Positions 37,965 through 51,327 of a stretch of DNA of 64,000 nt are shown in pieces (within the stretch, counting starts at the first letter, position 1; each line of letters begins with the position of its first letter). Under the pieces are notes generated by a model. The model searched no databases. It had not been told where the DNA came from and worked only from the letters and a program-made list of their open reading frames with translations. The DNA is from Haemonchus contortus (lineage: Eukaryota; Nematoda; Chromadorea; Rhabditida; Trichostrongylidae). The position numbers were made by a program, and so were the translations under genes. Location of the stretch: NCBI GenBank assembly GCA_000469685.2, contig LS997566.1, forward strand, positions 37,736,420 to 37,800,419. Reading direction: 5' to 3'.

Positions 37965-40900
37965 TTATATGCATAACAACCTATTCAATCTCGTTATCAT
38001 ATCATCATAGAATTCTAGGCTTTCCTTATCTATCAAGTCATCTTTGTACGTGAACTGTCGCTTCAACCTTTTTCTAATGACATCACCGCCTCTCATATAT
38101 TCTTCCAATCGCTGGCTCAAAACACCTTTTGGTATGTCTCCAGGAACGTAGACGAATGGACGATCGGAAGGATTCGGTATCTCGCCCTGCAATAAATAAA
38201 CATAAAAAACTAAGGCAAACTTGTAAAAGGGATTAGCTACCGTAGAGGTTACATACCAGCACTGAAAAACAACGCTTCGAATAGATTCCATGTTCAACTT
38301 GCGGTAAGGTGGCTAAACGATCACAATACTCGCTGAACTCGCTTGAAGTCAGCTCGAAGCCATGGCGACGTGTACTAGAAAAGAAAAGATGAAAGCGCAT
38401 GACTTAGGGAAGAGTACGCCGTGCACTTGTCTTCCAACGTCTTCGTGAATATACTACTGCTTATGCATATTCAACACCGAGCTACTTTCGCTAAACTCTC
38501 AGCACCTGCTATATGGCCTCTCACAGCCCATCCAAAACGCAATCTTACCTATTTTCGCCATTCGTTTTTTGCCGTACTTTCTCCACGGACGGTATATATT
38601 GTACCATTTCCATTTTATTGCTAGGCAATTGTAAACGACTGAGCTCGTACTTGAAGGTATATCTGGAACATTCATTAATGTTCGACAGAAGGAATAACCA
38701 TGTAATCTGCATTCCAACCTTTCTATGACGCCAACCTTTCCGTTTCCAAAGAGCGAACTCCTTCTGCACGCTACTTCATCGGCAGCATTTATGAGGCGGC
38801 CGTCAGTAGGACGCTTAAAAGAAGAGTGAAGACCGAGAAAGTTCACTCATTTCGAAGAGTGTATCGCAATTCCCGAGATGATCAGAAATAGTAGGGGATG
38901 GTCAGCATTGAAGCTATTACCTCGGGTAAAACAAAGCAGAGCAGTATAAAAAAGTTAAACTCAAACAAAACCAGGAAGCATTTCGACCACTTCTGCAGAA
39001 ACGAATGAGAAAAGTATCTTGTAGCTGTCTGGTTTCATTAACCCAGCTCAAATACGATTTTCGCAACAAAACCAAAGGGTTCATGAGTATCCAAAACAAA
39101 ACCCACTAATTTCTCGCAGGTGGCATCCAAAATCGCAACGTGCCGACCAGAATGTCCTTCTAGCAAACAAATCGACCTAAACATATTACTTATCATACTG
39201 CTTATAGCAACTAAGGAAAAAGGAACAACATAGGCTCTAAAACTGTAGGTCTGCAAGAATGAACGATTTAGGAAATGGCAAAACCTCGCAATCAAAATCC
39301 TCACGATGAGGTTTGAACAGAAGTCAACTAGGTAAAAACCAGTCAAAATGTCGCTGAATTATTCGAAATTCCTACCCAGACGCATGCATTACTCACCTTC
39401 TATCCATTGAAACAACCATATTCAATTGATTGGAGCATATTGTGTCGATTACATCAGTGAAGTTCGGTGTGTTGGCACTAACAACGATGATAAAGTGCTA
39501 GAAAAGGTAATTGCACTATTCTCATCTCACTCTTAATCAGAATACCTGCCGCAGCTCTATCGGAATCTACTTAATAAGATTAACTCAGCTCGAATTCGAA
39601 CATCACTCAGTTTTTAAAATCTATCCTCTCCAAATTCGCTAGACGCAACAACCCTCCGAAAGCTTTCATTTGAATTATGTCCCGTAAGAAAGGACTCACC
39701 GGACGATTGCAAAGGCCTGAACACCTGCTTGGTAAACGGTAGTGCTCAGCAAGGGCTGGTGCTGAAATTAATGGATTGGTATCTTAATAGAAAAACAGCG
39801 ATCACTGACGTTCAGTTACTTACGCACTCCTGGCTGGGAAAATACACGAATCACTCCATTACGTGATCGAGGGTTCTCTAGTGACTCGCATACAACACGT
39901 GTTACATAATCATTTTCACAGAGAACTAAGCATGAAAGTGGTGAGGCTGAAACCAAGTAGAATCAGGACCTAATATCAAATTTTGATGATCCCTTCGAAA
40001 CTTAGAAGACAGCTGGGAGATCCATCGTGAAAAATGCACAATAAGGCGTGATACACGAAGATAAGGAAGGAGGGCATAGGAGTAAAATTCTTTTCATATT
40101 ATTAAGCACTTTGTCGGACTTACGGATTTTATCGATGATGGTGTTGAGTCGCACGAACTTTGGATGGGAATTTTGGGATACTTTGCAGAAAGAGATGTCG
40201 AAAATAGAATCTGAACATGCATCATAAAAAGCGAATGTTATACCTAATTGATAGTCTCTACAAAACACACTTACCGGTGTTATAGGAATACTTGGCTTGG
40301 ATTTTTTCATAAACCTTGGACAACACAGGATCGCTGAGGACCATAAGCGCTAAGTTAGACGCTCTGGAGTCCTTCTCAGCGTTACCCAGTAAATCTGTAA
40401 AAGATTTTTGATCGTATCCATCACTCCGATTTGAATTGAAAACCGCTTCACTGATTCTGAGATAAACTACAAACAGACGCAGCCAATGCAGTTTTTCGAG
40501 AGCTCCATTTTCATATCTATCAAAGAGAGCTTGAAATATCTACAAAGAACTGACCGACACAGTACAAATAAAATACCCTTGGACCGTGAACTATCAGGTT
40601 TCGCGCCGATTCCACAAGAAACATACAATTCACCACAAGTTGTACCGTATCATCCGCACAGGAACTGGCTCTCTGGAAAGTGTCTAAATGTTTTTTTTTT
40701 GACAGCAAAATTTAAGGCGATTAGATACTTACAGCTGATATCTGTGTCCAATCGATCAAAAAAAGATCCTGTGGTTTTGTTGACGGTAATGGAAATAAGT
40801 CGTTCAAGCTCTCCAAAAATATAACCGTTCTCTGCAATAATCTTACATTCGAAGACCTGTCAAAATAATTGTTCTCTGTAAGCGCTAGTGAAGACCTCTA

Positions 40901-42540
40901 CAGCACTTTTCACTCTGCAAAATGCTAACTCCTATCAAAATTTCTCTAGCTTCCGGGATTGTAGTTATTGAACAGGAAGCCTTCGAAACTTCACATCTGA
41001 GTTAAAGAGGACCCACCTCTAGCCACTTCTCTATGAAGGATCTTGTTTCTGACAGCACCTCTACATTTTCAGTATATTCCACAGACAACCCTAACGGAAC
41101 AGCGTTGTTTCTGGAAAAAAGGATATCTTATTTGCTCGAGCGAAATGACATTCGGAAAGTCACCTGAAGACTAGATCACAAGCGGGAGGTTCAATCCATT
41201 GGGAGATGAGTAGTGAAGTGATGGTTTGCTGTCGTTTCCTTAATGGGCCTAGTTTACGCGAAGTCGACGGCACCGACGGGGTTACTAATATAACACGAAA
41301 AAGAATCTGAAAGAGAGGAAGATTCTTAAGGCTGCAGAAGAGAGACGTACCCAAGAAACTACCTTATTTCTCTTATGTCTATAAAAAACAATTTCACTCA
41401 TTTCTAACCAACATAGATCGAAATTCTTACATTTTTCAGCGTTAGGGATCCAACAACATTTTTGTACTTTGTTATACGGAGATTCTCGGAGGCATCGAGA
41501 AATAGCACCACACATCGAATATCGCTGACGACTAGTGAGTCAGATTCTACGATTTTCTCTATTGTCTATAAGACAAGGGTTTCTTTTTAATGAGTAATCA
41601 ATATGAGTGAGTGCGCCTTTTATGACAGGCTACTTAGGAAATCTTCCCCACTCTGTAACTGTAACTGATAATCAGAAGCAGAAAAGAATGACTAGAAGCC
41701 GACCTGAGGTGTGGTGACAATCACTCGTCCAACTTTGTGAACTGGAGTTTTCTTGAATGTTTGGAATGTGTCCGCAATAAAAACCTAAACAAGACAGTAC
41801 TATCGAAATTCAACGAACATTCCGCCAGTATGAACTGTAGGTGAGTAGGGTGTTAGGATGCAGGCGACTTTATATTTTTTTTTTTCATCTCAAAAAAATC
41901 TGTGTTCTCTGGTAGCCTCAATGGGGAGACCAATTAAATATGATTCGTCAAAAATGTGAAGGTTACCTCATCTGTAGGAATTCCAATGAATACACACCGC
42001 TCCTGAAACAAGTGGGCAGCATCCAATGAATTACAGCAATATATGGAGCGACTTCTTGGGAACCACCTGAATTATGACGGGAAATTCGACTACTTCAGGC
42101 ACAAACTCGCCCAAATGTGTTGTCATCGGCAAAGGACATTTCGAAAGCAATAAAACATTATGTAAAGGTCTATTAAATAATACTGATTTCAAAGAAAGCA
42201 TAACACCTACCTCAAGAAGTTAGCTGTCACAATGGCGCAAATATGATCAGCTGAAACAGCCAACGGAAGGCAGACTGCTGAATTTTGAGAGACACAAGAC
42301 TTTACAATGTCAATCTGAAAAAGCAAAGCGGATACTCTATGAAAGATAAGTATATTTGGCTTTTGAGTGAGGTTTTTGTAAGCAATATTTACAATGTGGA
42401 CTCGAAACACAACCTTTCCCTACCTCAAATTGACGAAGATACTCATTAGCAGGATACCTTATCGATGAGCCTTCCAGTGAATCGAAACCAGCTTTTTCGA
42501 GTTCCTCTTTACTAAAATGGCCAGTATCACGGCCAGTCAT
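37965..42540 (-). CDS. FANCM/Mph1-like SF2 helicase homologue with degenerate motifs, about 19 exons
   Basis: Exons read by phase: 42540-42424, 42314-42211, 42169-42067, 42002-41967, 41784-41704, 41565-41431, 41306-41164, 41110-41017, 40856-40733, 40394-40275, 40210-40124, 39946-39824, 39761-39700, 39497-39397, 39353-39305, 39250-39043, 38662-38549, 38374-38258, 38186-37965; about 710 residues. Only the 38549/38374 junction fails in phase, so a small exon may be missing there. Family blocks: RVIVTTPQ (motif Ib), QQTITSLLISQWIE (the conserved ITNLLI-type helix of FANCM), SHPKFVRLNTIIDKI (start of the second RecA lobe). Family members translocate on branched DNA in replication-fork repair. Here the Walker A position reads CLPLAVSAD instead of LPTGLGKT and the DEAH position reads LFLDASEN, so ATP hydrolysis is unlikely. 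It may be a structural paralogue or a decaying gene. The start lies next to the unit A boundary. Confidence 0.72.
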
Positions 42541-44328
42541 GTCAGTAGTTCAAAATTAAAGAAGGTTTTTCGCTTTGAAAGATTAATTTTTATATTTAGA
42601 AATAAAAAGAACTCTATAAATCTGGCATTTGTAATGAGCCACAGCCAAACCTTGCAGGACTGACATGTCGCAACGGGGGTGGAGTGAACATAGGTGCTGG
42701 AGTGGGATCAGACGTTGTTGAGTGACGTGCCAAAGGTGCCCACGATGGTGCAACCTTATTTGCTAATTCTGGCGTTCCTGGAAAACATTGAGTGGTTGCT
42801 TCCCTCACACAACTCAGGATGATCCTGCTCTCCTCAGAATTCATGATTTCCATTATTCTTCCTCTATGCATGCATGTAGTCACCTTCAGTGAAGAAACGA
42901 TGAAAACTGGGGCGAAGAAAAACTAAAGGAAGGTAATAAAAGGGAAAAAAGGAAGTTCGAGCCACAGAATACCAACGGAGGCAATGGCATTTCACAGAAG
43001 TAGGCTATGAAACATGAGAGCTTGCCTTTATTCGATAGAGGAGTAATGTTTAGATGCTCCATTGGACTGTCGGACAGCGTGATGACATCATGAAGAACTG
43101 AAATGAGGGAAACATTTTCGGTATGTTTCATTCTTTCAGATTGACTTTCAGTAGTGAACCCTCCTTCCAAGCTCTACACTATGACTACAGTTCTAGGAAC
43201 CCATGTTTTCAAAGAACAATCCACCAGTGCAAACAATGTATCAGTACAATAAAGCATATATTCGTAAACATCATAATGTACCTCGCCCTTCATGATGAAT
43301 GGGTGAGCGCTGCGGTTGCTGCTGTTGTTGTTGAGCTGCCCAAAACTGATGAAGCGATGCTATTTTTGACTTTGGTGTTCTTTTCATTTTTACTGAAACA
43401 GATACCTCGATTTGATGGTGTTTAGTAATAATACTACATAGGTAGAGAGACATGAAAGCACTGCTTTTCCAAAGTTAACTAGCCAAACCTTCTGCTGGAA
43501 AAGTAGAGTAGTGTTGAAAATGACATTAAATACAACTATTCTTAATACTCTTCTCACTAAGCAGCAAATGGTGGGTACGTGGGAAAGCACTTCGAATCTT
43601 TCAAAGGCTTAAAAAAGTGGTACTAGTAAGAAACCTTGAAATAAACAAAGATTTATATGCTCTAAACAAATGACAAGAAATTGACGAAAATCGAATATTC
43701 CCTCCAAAACAGAAACTCGTTCGTAATTGCAGAACTCACGTGAGATTACCGTAACAAATTGTCTGAACACTCTCCAATGACAACGGAACTGGCAAATAAA
43801 TAAGTAAATAAATAATTCAATTATCGGTCAACTATGGTAATAAAAGTATAGAACCTCTTCATGTGGGGAAGAACACTCGAAACCTCGGTCATATCCAAAT
43901 CAACTGATAAGTTAACTTCTTTCCATATGAGGCAGAGCCGCACAGGAGCTTAAGAACTACGGCGTCAAGCGCGTTGTTATAGTTTGTCATCTCCTCCCTC
44001 TGCCACTCTCCAACTGTCTGTCATATTGGCTTACCCTCTTTTGTCGGGTGGACCGCCATAGCTAAAGTTGCTAAGAGTAGTTTAAAGGTGCCTGCGTGAG
44101 CACGACAATGCCTTCTATCTTAATGCCCTTGAGCTTCTCTCTTATTCTGCCGAGCAGGGTTCCTCTTTGAAATACGGATTTACTGGGTAAAAGCTGAGAA
44201 AGCGGAAGAAAGCAAGCCCAAGTGCAGGCTCCAAATCAAGATTCTGTAATCCAACCGATCGAAGTTCGTCGAATCCGAGTGATGATTCGTAGTGATGTGA
44301 TATTGATACAGGACTGATACCTTCCCAC

Positions 44329-44336
44329 TATATAAA
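44329..44336 (+). promoter_or_regulatory. TATA box of cysteine-rich membrane gene, copy A
   Basis: TATATAAA, conserved with its flanks at 55520-55527 in unit B. A GTAAGT donor at about 44400 suggests a non-coding first exon between the TATA box and the coding exons. Confidence 0.5.
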
Positions 44337-44531
44337 TGCGTTCGGATACTCCAGCTCCATTCTATCGGTAGCAGCTGACTTCAGCGCATCGTGGATTAGT
44401 AAGTCGTGTTTCTTGTTAGACGTAAACTTCCCATAAGGATGCTCTTTTGTAGAGGAATGTTTTCTAGGAGCTGGTAGAAAGACGCATCGCCAAGGGACAT
44501 CTAAGTAAACGCTCCGCTTGAACATTATACG

Positions 44532-44893
44532 ATGCCAGAATTCTTTCCTATCGACAAACGGGTGAGATCAGACGGCTTCATCTAAGTTTCAGAATTTCGA
44601 GTCCTGAAGTTTCAGCTTTGATATTCAGACATGTATGACGAAGGAGTGCCAATCCTTTGGCGTATATGAGCAACACTGTTGCGGAACTGGCATGAATGAA
44701 TGTTGTGGATCAGTTACCGTGAGTAATCCTATCCAATTTGTAAAATAAGGATGTAAAAACACTGTCAGAAGCTTATGTTGCGTTCTCATTTACTATGTAT
44801 TGCAGAGCATTTCAGATAGCCGGATGGGTTATAGCTGGTGTACTGGTCGCCACCATAGTGATCTGTATCCTCCTTGTAGTGTGCAGAAGATAA
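44532..44893 (+). CDS. Cysteine-rich single-pass membrane protein, copy A
   Basis: Three phase-0 exons: 44532-44561 (MPEFFPIDKR, donor GTGAGA), 44629-44718 (30 residues, after an ATTCAG acceptor, donor GTGAGT) and 44816-44893 (25 residues and TAA, after TTTCAG). The product is 65 residues. The middle exon carries CQSFGVYEQHCCGTGMNECC, a paired-cysteine block that recalls Shisa- or CX-type extracellular modules. The last exon is a transmembrane helix (IAGWVIAGVLVATIVICILL) ending VVCRR*. No signal peptide is visible, so either the helix acts as signal anchor or a 5' coding exon was missed. The function is unknown; the Shisa resemblance rests on the CCG...CC pattern only. Confidence 0.65.
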
Positions 44894-45080
44894 ATTTTTT
44901 CACATGCTAACTGTTTGATGGCATTCGATATCATCAGAACTTCTTCAACTGACTTTATGACATGTATTCAGCCAATACCATGCCAGAGAGGAGGGATGAG
45001 AATGAGGATGAGGGATGAGCACACTCGCAGCATAGGCTTGCGAAGTCCGCTAACCTCCTTATCTGCGAACTAGCTCTCAA

Positions 45081-45655
45081 TCTCTCTTAATCATGAAGCA
45101 GTAACTTCGTGTGTCGGTATGTCGGTTGTCGGTCTGTCCGCCCGCAAAACTTTATGATTACGGTAGAGGTAGTGATATGGAGAACCTAGCCTTATTCTGA
45201 ACTTCCCTATATATAAGGCAGTTACTTGGTGGGTAGCTTGATGAAGTAGAGTGGGTACTGAAGTGAGTGATATGAAGTGAAGTGGGTACTTCAAAACTTC
45301 CAAGTGCACTGGCATCGTGCTATATATGTCTTTACAAAAATCGGAGGTAATAATGTAGTTGGGATGCCTCCGCTTTTATTCAGCATAATTTCAGCATAGA
45401 GAGCTTAACCCATATTTGTGCTCATTAACGTTTTGTAGCCGAGAACATACAGTTTCTCATCTGACTTCAGGAGGGAAGGGGTACCGAAGTGGGTGAGTCA
45501 ACTGAATATTCAACTCATACCTCATCCCAGCTTTTCGCACGGGGTAACCATACCACCCCGTTGGATAAGAGCAGTGCCCCCCGCCTCTGACTAAATTTCT
45601 AGTAACTTAGTAAAAGTAGGAAAAGAGGCCCGGCGTAAGCCGGGAGCCCGACTGG
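45081..45655 (+). mobile_element. Helitron in unit A only
   Basis: 575 bases starting TCTCTCTTAATCATGAAGC and ending CCCGACTGG, between A (45080) and T (45656). A GC hairpin (GCCCGGCGTAAGCCGGG) stands just before the end. Unit B shows the empty site near 56260-56275. No protein is encoded. Confidence 0.85.
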
Positions 45656-45704
45656 TTTAGAAATAAGCGAAGGTTCCTTAACTACTACCTCCGAATTTGG
45701 TGTA

Positions 45705-45950
45705 GGCATACATGTTACGATGCCAGTAGGTGTCGAAATGGGAGTGTTGAAGTACCAACTTCACATCACTCACCCCACTCCACGAAAGTAACCAACCCAT
45801 CAGAATATTGCTTCATCTATAAAAAGGAAACGCTGGAGAGAGCTTACTCCCTCATATCACTACATTTATCGCATTCATAAAGTTTCCCGGATGGACAGAC
45901 AGACAGACAAACAAACCGACACCAAGTTACTGCTTTACAAATAAGAAAGA
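45705..45950 (-). mobile_element. Helitron 5' end remnant, opposite orientation
   Basis: The reverse complement matches the first 240 bases of the 45081-45655 Helitron (for example CAGTAACTTGGTGTCGG and AAACTTTATGA), so the two form a large inverted pair. The 5' TC lies at 45950. No 3' end in this orientation was found. It is present in both units and so predates the duplication. Confidence 0.7.
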
Positions 45951-46301
45951 TATTACAGTACGAACTTATTTGCTTCGACATTACGAGATTGAAAAATGAA
46001 TCCCTGCCAAATTTGCTTACTTTGGAGCCTGAAGGGGTGGAAACCATTTGACGACTTATCCGATCAGAAGCCCCTCTACTCTACGAAACCTCTCAGACCA
46101 GTTCTGAAACGCGTCTAGTGCTCAGAGGTCGATGAGCTTTTCAAAAAACTATGAGGAATAATGTTTTGCCGTACGAGTGAATGGACCAATTTGTGCATGA
46201 CCATCTCCGAGCGCTTCGAAAACACTGAAAAAGACTGATCTGAAGTTTTTCATTACATTCCTACTTTATATAATTCGCTAAGTGTGTCTGTTGGTGTGTT
46301 T

Positions 46302-47476
<1,175 letters not shown>

Positions 47477-47497
47477 GGTGTGTGTGTTTGACCGGAA

Positions 47498-48012
47498 ATT
47501 CATAACTCCTATTCCTGTGGACCTAGAAAGCTCAAATTTGGTAGGAGTAAGGGGGCAGGATGGGAACACCTACGGTAAGTGGCAGGACCGGAATCCGTGC
47601 ACAGGAAGCGCGGCGTGCGCGTTAGAAACTTTGGGCCGCAAACTCATAACTCATGTCCCCGTGTACCTAGAAAGGTCAGATTTGGCAGGAGTACAGGGGG
47701 AAGCATGTGAACACTTACGGCAGGTAAAAGGACTAGACTCCGCTCACAGGGGGCGGGGCGTGCGCGGTAGAAATTCCAGGTCGCAATTTCGTAAATCCTG
47801 TTCCAGTGGACCCAAAGCGTTCAAAATTGGTAAAAGTACAGAGTGCAGCATGGGAACACTTATGGCAGGCGGCGAGATCGAACTCCGCCTACAGGGGGCG
47901 GGGCGTGCGCGATAGAAATTTTAGGTCGCAAGTTCATAACTCCTGTTTACGTGGTCCTATTGCATTGAAACTTGGTAGGAGTACAGGAAGCAGGATAGGA
48001 ACACTGATGGTA
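47498..48012 (+). repeat. 144-bp tandem repeat inside Helitron
   Basis: About three and a half diverged copies with a 144-145-base period; the recurring anchor (CATAACTCCTATTCCTGTGG and variants) occurs at about 47502, 47646, 47790 and 47935. Each unit also has GCAGGATGGGAACAC and GGGGCGGGGCGTGCGCG. Related, more diverged copies occur at about 49905-50440. Confidence 0.8.
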
Positions 48013-48924
48013 GGTGATAATATAACAATTGCAAGGAGTTGATCAAGAGCCTAGAAAGGCGAGAGCCACAGGAACCGTTACTTACTTTCAGTTAACGGCA
48101 GAGCTTTGGCACTTCGCAAAACTGTTAGAGACTGATAGAAACTGATAGGAGGCGAGAGCAAGTAAATCTACAACGTCTTTAATACTAACAACTGAGCATT
48201 CCAGTAGATAGTACAGGAGGTGAAGGGACCGAAGTTAATCAGTGATAAGGACAGATAATAACAAGCGAGCAGGTCCCTTCGTGTCAACAGTGGAACCTTT
48301 TCAATGACGGCAATGTAGGATGTGACGTGGTCGTAGGTACTCTGTGACAGGAACTGATAACAACTGATAAGGACTGATAAGGGGCTTAAATTGCAAAAGG
48401 GTATTTATTATCAAACACTGCCTCTTGAATGCTGTAAATGCTATAATAGCGACTGATCAATGATATTTCTCCATTACGAAATGAGAATTTGTTCATTTCT
48501 TGCTATTAAACTACGACCGTTGCGCAGTAAGCTTTCTGACACAATGAAGTACCACGATTCCTTTTTGTTTGTGGCATATCATTTGTGACCAAACTCATCT
48601 GACCGCTAAGGATTCGGGATTCCCAATTAATGAAAAATCCGTGGAGTAAATGTTCCGTTGATAAAGACATCTGTGATAGGGGTGATTATCCATTCCTGGG
48701 TACCATTCAAGAAATTGGTTGTCAATCAGTTAAGCCATCAATCCGACACAATTTCGAGATTAAGAGCAATGAACTTCTAACTCCTAATTAGTTCATAATT
48801 AATTGTAATACAGGAAAAAATCGCTTCCAATTCAGAGCTAATACTGAGGGTGTAGAGCTTTCAAAGAAAAAGGAGAATCCGAAGTGTTATTTACGCATTG
48901 CAAATTTCTTACAAGAGGGAAAAG

Positions 48925-48981
48925 CGCCCGGCGAAGCCGGGCGACCCCCTAAGAAGGAGGGAAGCCTGGCGTTAGCCGGGC
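48925..48981 (+). repeat. Two tandem Helitron 3' hairpins
   Basis: GCCCGGCGAAGCCGGGC-type hairpin at 48925-48942 and GCCTGGCGTTAGCCGGGC at 48964-48981, both before the terminal CTGG at 48992. The same pair occurs before 51106. Confidence 0.75.
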
Positions 48982-49863
48982 GGCCAGACTGGTCAGTTAA
49001 TAAAACAACAACCTAGCAGCTTCCTAATTGATTGGAGGGTAGAGAGACCCGGATGTTCTATTTTTCTTGATGTCAGGGATTGATGGAAGTGTTCTGGACA
49101 GAAGCGACTCTGCCACAGCCTGAATGCAACCACATTATTGATTTGCTTTTAAGTAGTATTTCTTTTTGGCAATATTAATGCACAGGATGAAGTTCGTTTC
49201 TTGAGGTTCGCATCCCCTTGAATTCGATTTATGCTGTGAAAACTGAACCCTTGATGAAAGCTATGTGAACCAGTTTCCGTTCGCTTTCTCACGGAAGGCA
49301 AGTATGACGTTGGCTGGAAACAACGAGATCTCTTGGGTTGTCCCCCGATGGGACAACCTTACTTCCTAATTCCGGAGTTCCTGAGAAACAGTGAGTGGTT
49401 GCTTGCCCCCACACAACTCAATATGATTCTGCTCTTCTCAGAATGTACGAATCTCTTTATTCTCGTTCTATTCCTGCTTGTGGTCACCATCAGTGGAGGA
49501 ACGATGAAAACTGAGGCAGAGGAAATTCATGGGAAGGTAACAAATGGGAAGAAAGTTCATTCGAACCTCAGAACACCAAAATAATAGGAACGGAGGCAAT
49601 GGCATCTCACAGAAGTAGGCTATGAAACGTGAGAGCTTGCCTTTATTCGCTACATTCGCTAGAGGAGTAACGTTGAGATGCTCCATTGGACTGTCGGACA
49701 GCATGATGATATCATGTGAGACTGAAATGAGGAAAAAATTTCCGGTATGTTTCATTCTTTCAGTTTGTCTTTCACTAGCGAACCCTCCTTCCAAGCTCTA
49801 CACTAGTACTGCAGTTCTAGGAACACTGTTTTCAAAGAACAATCCACCAGTGCAAACAATGTA

Positions 49864-51106
49864 TCCTACTTTATATAATTCGCTAAGTGTGTCTGTTGGT
49901 GTGTCGGTGTGTTTGGTAGGAGTGAGGGGGGCAGGATGGGAACGCCTTTGGTAAGTTGCAGGACCAGACTCCGTTCACAGGGAGCGCAGCGTGCTCGTTA
50001 GAAACTTTGGGCCACAAATTCGTAACTCATGTCCCCGTGGACCTAAAGCGTTCATATCTGGTAGGAGTAAGGGGGCAGGATGGGAACACCTTTGGTAAGT
50101 GGCAGGACCGGAATCCGTGCACAGGGGTGGGGTCTTGCGCCGCAATAGTCAATTTGGCCCTGGAGCATTCAAACTTGGCAGGAGTACAGGCGGCAGGATG
50201 GGAACATTTATCGTAGGTGGGAGGATCAGACCCCGTCTATAAAAGGGCGAAGTTTGCGCCAAAACTTTCAGTTTGCCTCTAGGGCGTTCAAACTTGGTAG
50301 GAGGCAGTATGGGAACACTTATGGTGAGTAGTAGGGCCGGACTACGCCTCCAAGGAACAGGATTTCGCGAAATAAATGAGTGGAAATCCACAACTCCTGA
50401 TCCCGTGGACTTGGAGAGCAATCAATAGGAGAGAGCAAGAAGGGAACGCTAAGAAGGTTAAGTTGAGTGATTACAAGCAGATGAATTTGGTTCACTTCTT
50501 GCTATTGGATTACGACCGCTACCCGGCAGAGTTTGCGGTTAAGTAAAAGATCACGATTTCTCTTTGCTTTGATATCATTCATAGCAAAATTTATCCGACC
50601 GGTAATAATGTTGGATTCACATTTAATGATGTATCCGTAGAGAAAAGGAGGTACATCTTTGAAGGCATTTGATAGTCTATACTCTCGCTCAGCGAAAAAG
50701 CGAAATAACATATTAAAAAGGGGGAATTTCATTAATTCGATATTTTTCGTGCAAAGTCCCTTTGCCCCAAGAAGGAGGAGAGCCCTTGATGATGGCATTG
50801 AGGAACATTGATGGTAGCTAACATAGTAGACTTAGCTGCGATGAAATCTCTGAATACTTTTTTCTCTGAATAATCGCCTTTGTGATATCAAACGATGTTC
50901 TTCCGGACAAAGCAAGACTGGCTTACAGAAGAAAATCGCTCCCATTTCGGAGCTAATACTGAGGGTATAGAGCTTTCAAAGCGAAAGGAGAATCGAGGTG
51001 TTGTTTACGCATAGCAAATTTCTCACAGGAAGATGGAGCGCCCGGCGTGGCCGAGCGAACCCATAAGAAGGAGGAAAGCCTGGCGTTAGTCGGGCGGCCC
51101 GACTGG
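49864..51106 (+). mobile_element. Helitron in unit B only
   Basis: 1243 bases starting TCCTACTTTATATAATTCGC and ending GGCCCGACTGG, inserted between A and T. Unit A at about 43235 gives the intact site (AATGTATCAGTACAA). It contains diverged copies of the 144-bp repeat and the shared segment 50490-50690. The double 3' hairpin is at about 51031-51095. Confidence 0.9.
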
Positions 51107-51327
51107 TCAGTACAATAAAGCATGTATTCGTAAACATCATAATGTACCTCGCCCTTCATGATGAATGGGTGAGCGCTGCGGTTGCTGCTGTTGTTGTTGA
51201 GCTGCCCAAAACTGATGAAGCGATGCTATTTTTGACTTTGGTGTTCTTTTCATTTTTACTGAAACAGATACCTCGATTTGATGGTGTTTAGTAATAATAC
51301 TACATAGATAGAAAAATATGAGAACAC

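Noticed and set aside
44328..44525. 65-codon antisense frame conserved at 55519-55716
   Set aside because: It overlaps the promoter and leader of the membrane gene. Conservation follows from near-identity of the two duplicated stretches, and its N-terminal part diverges freely.
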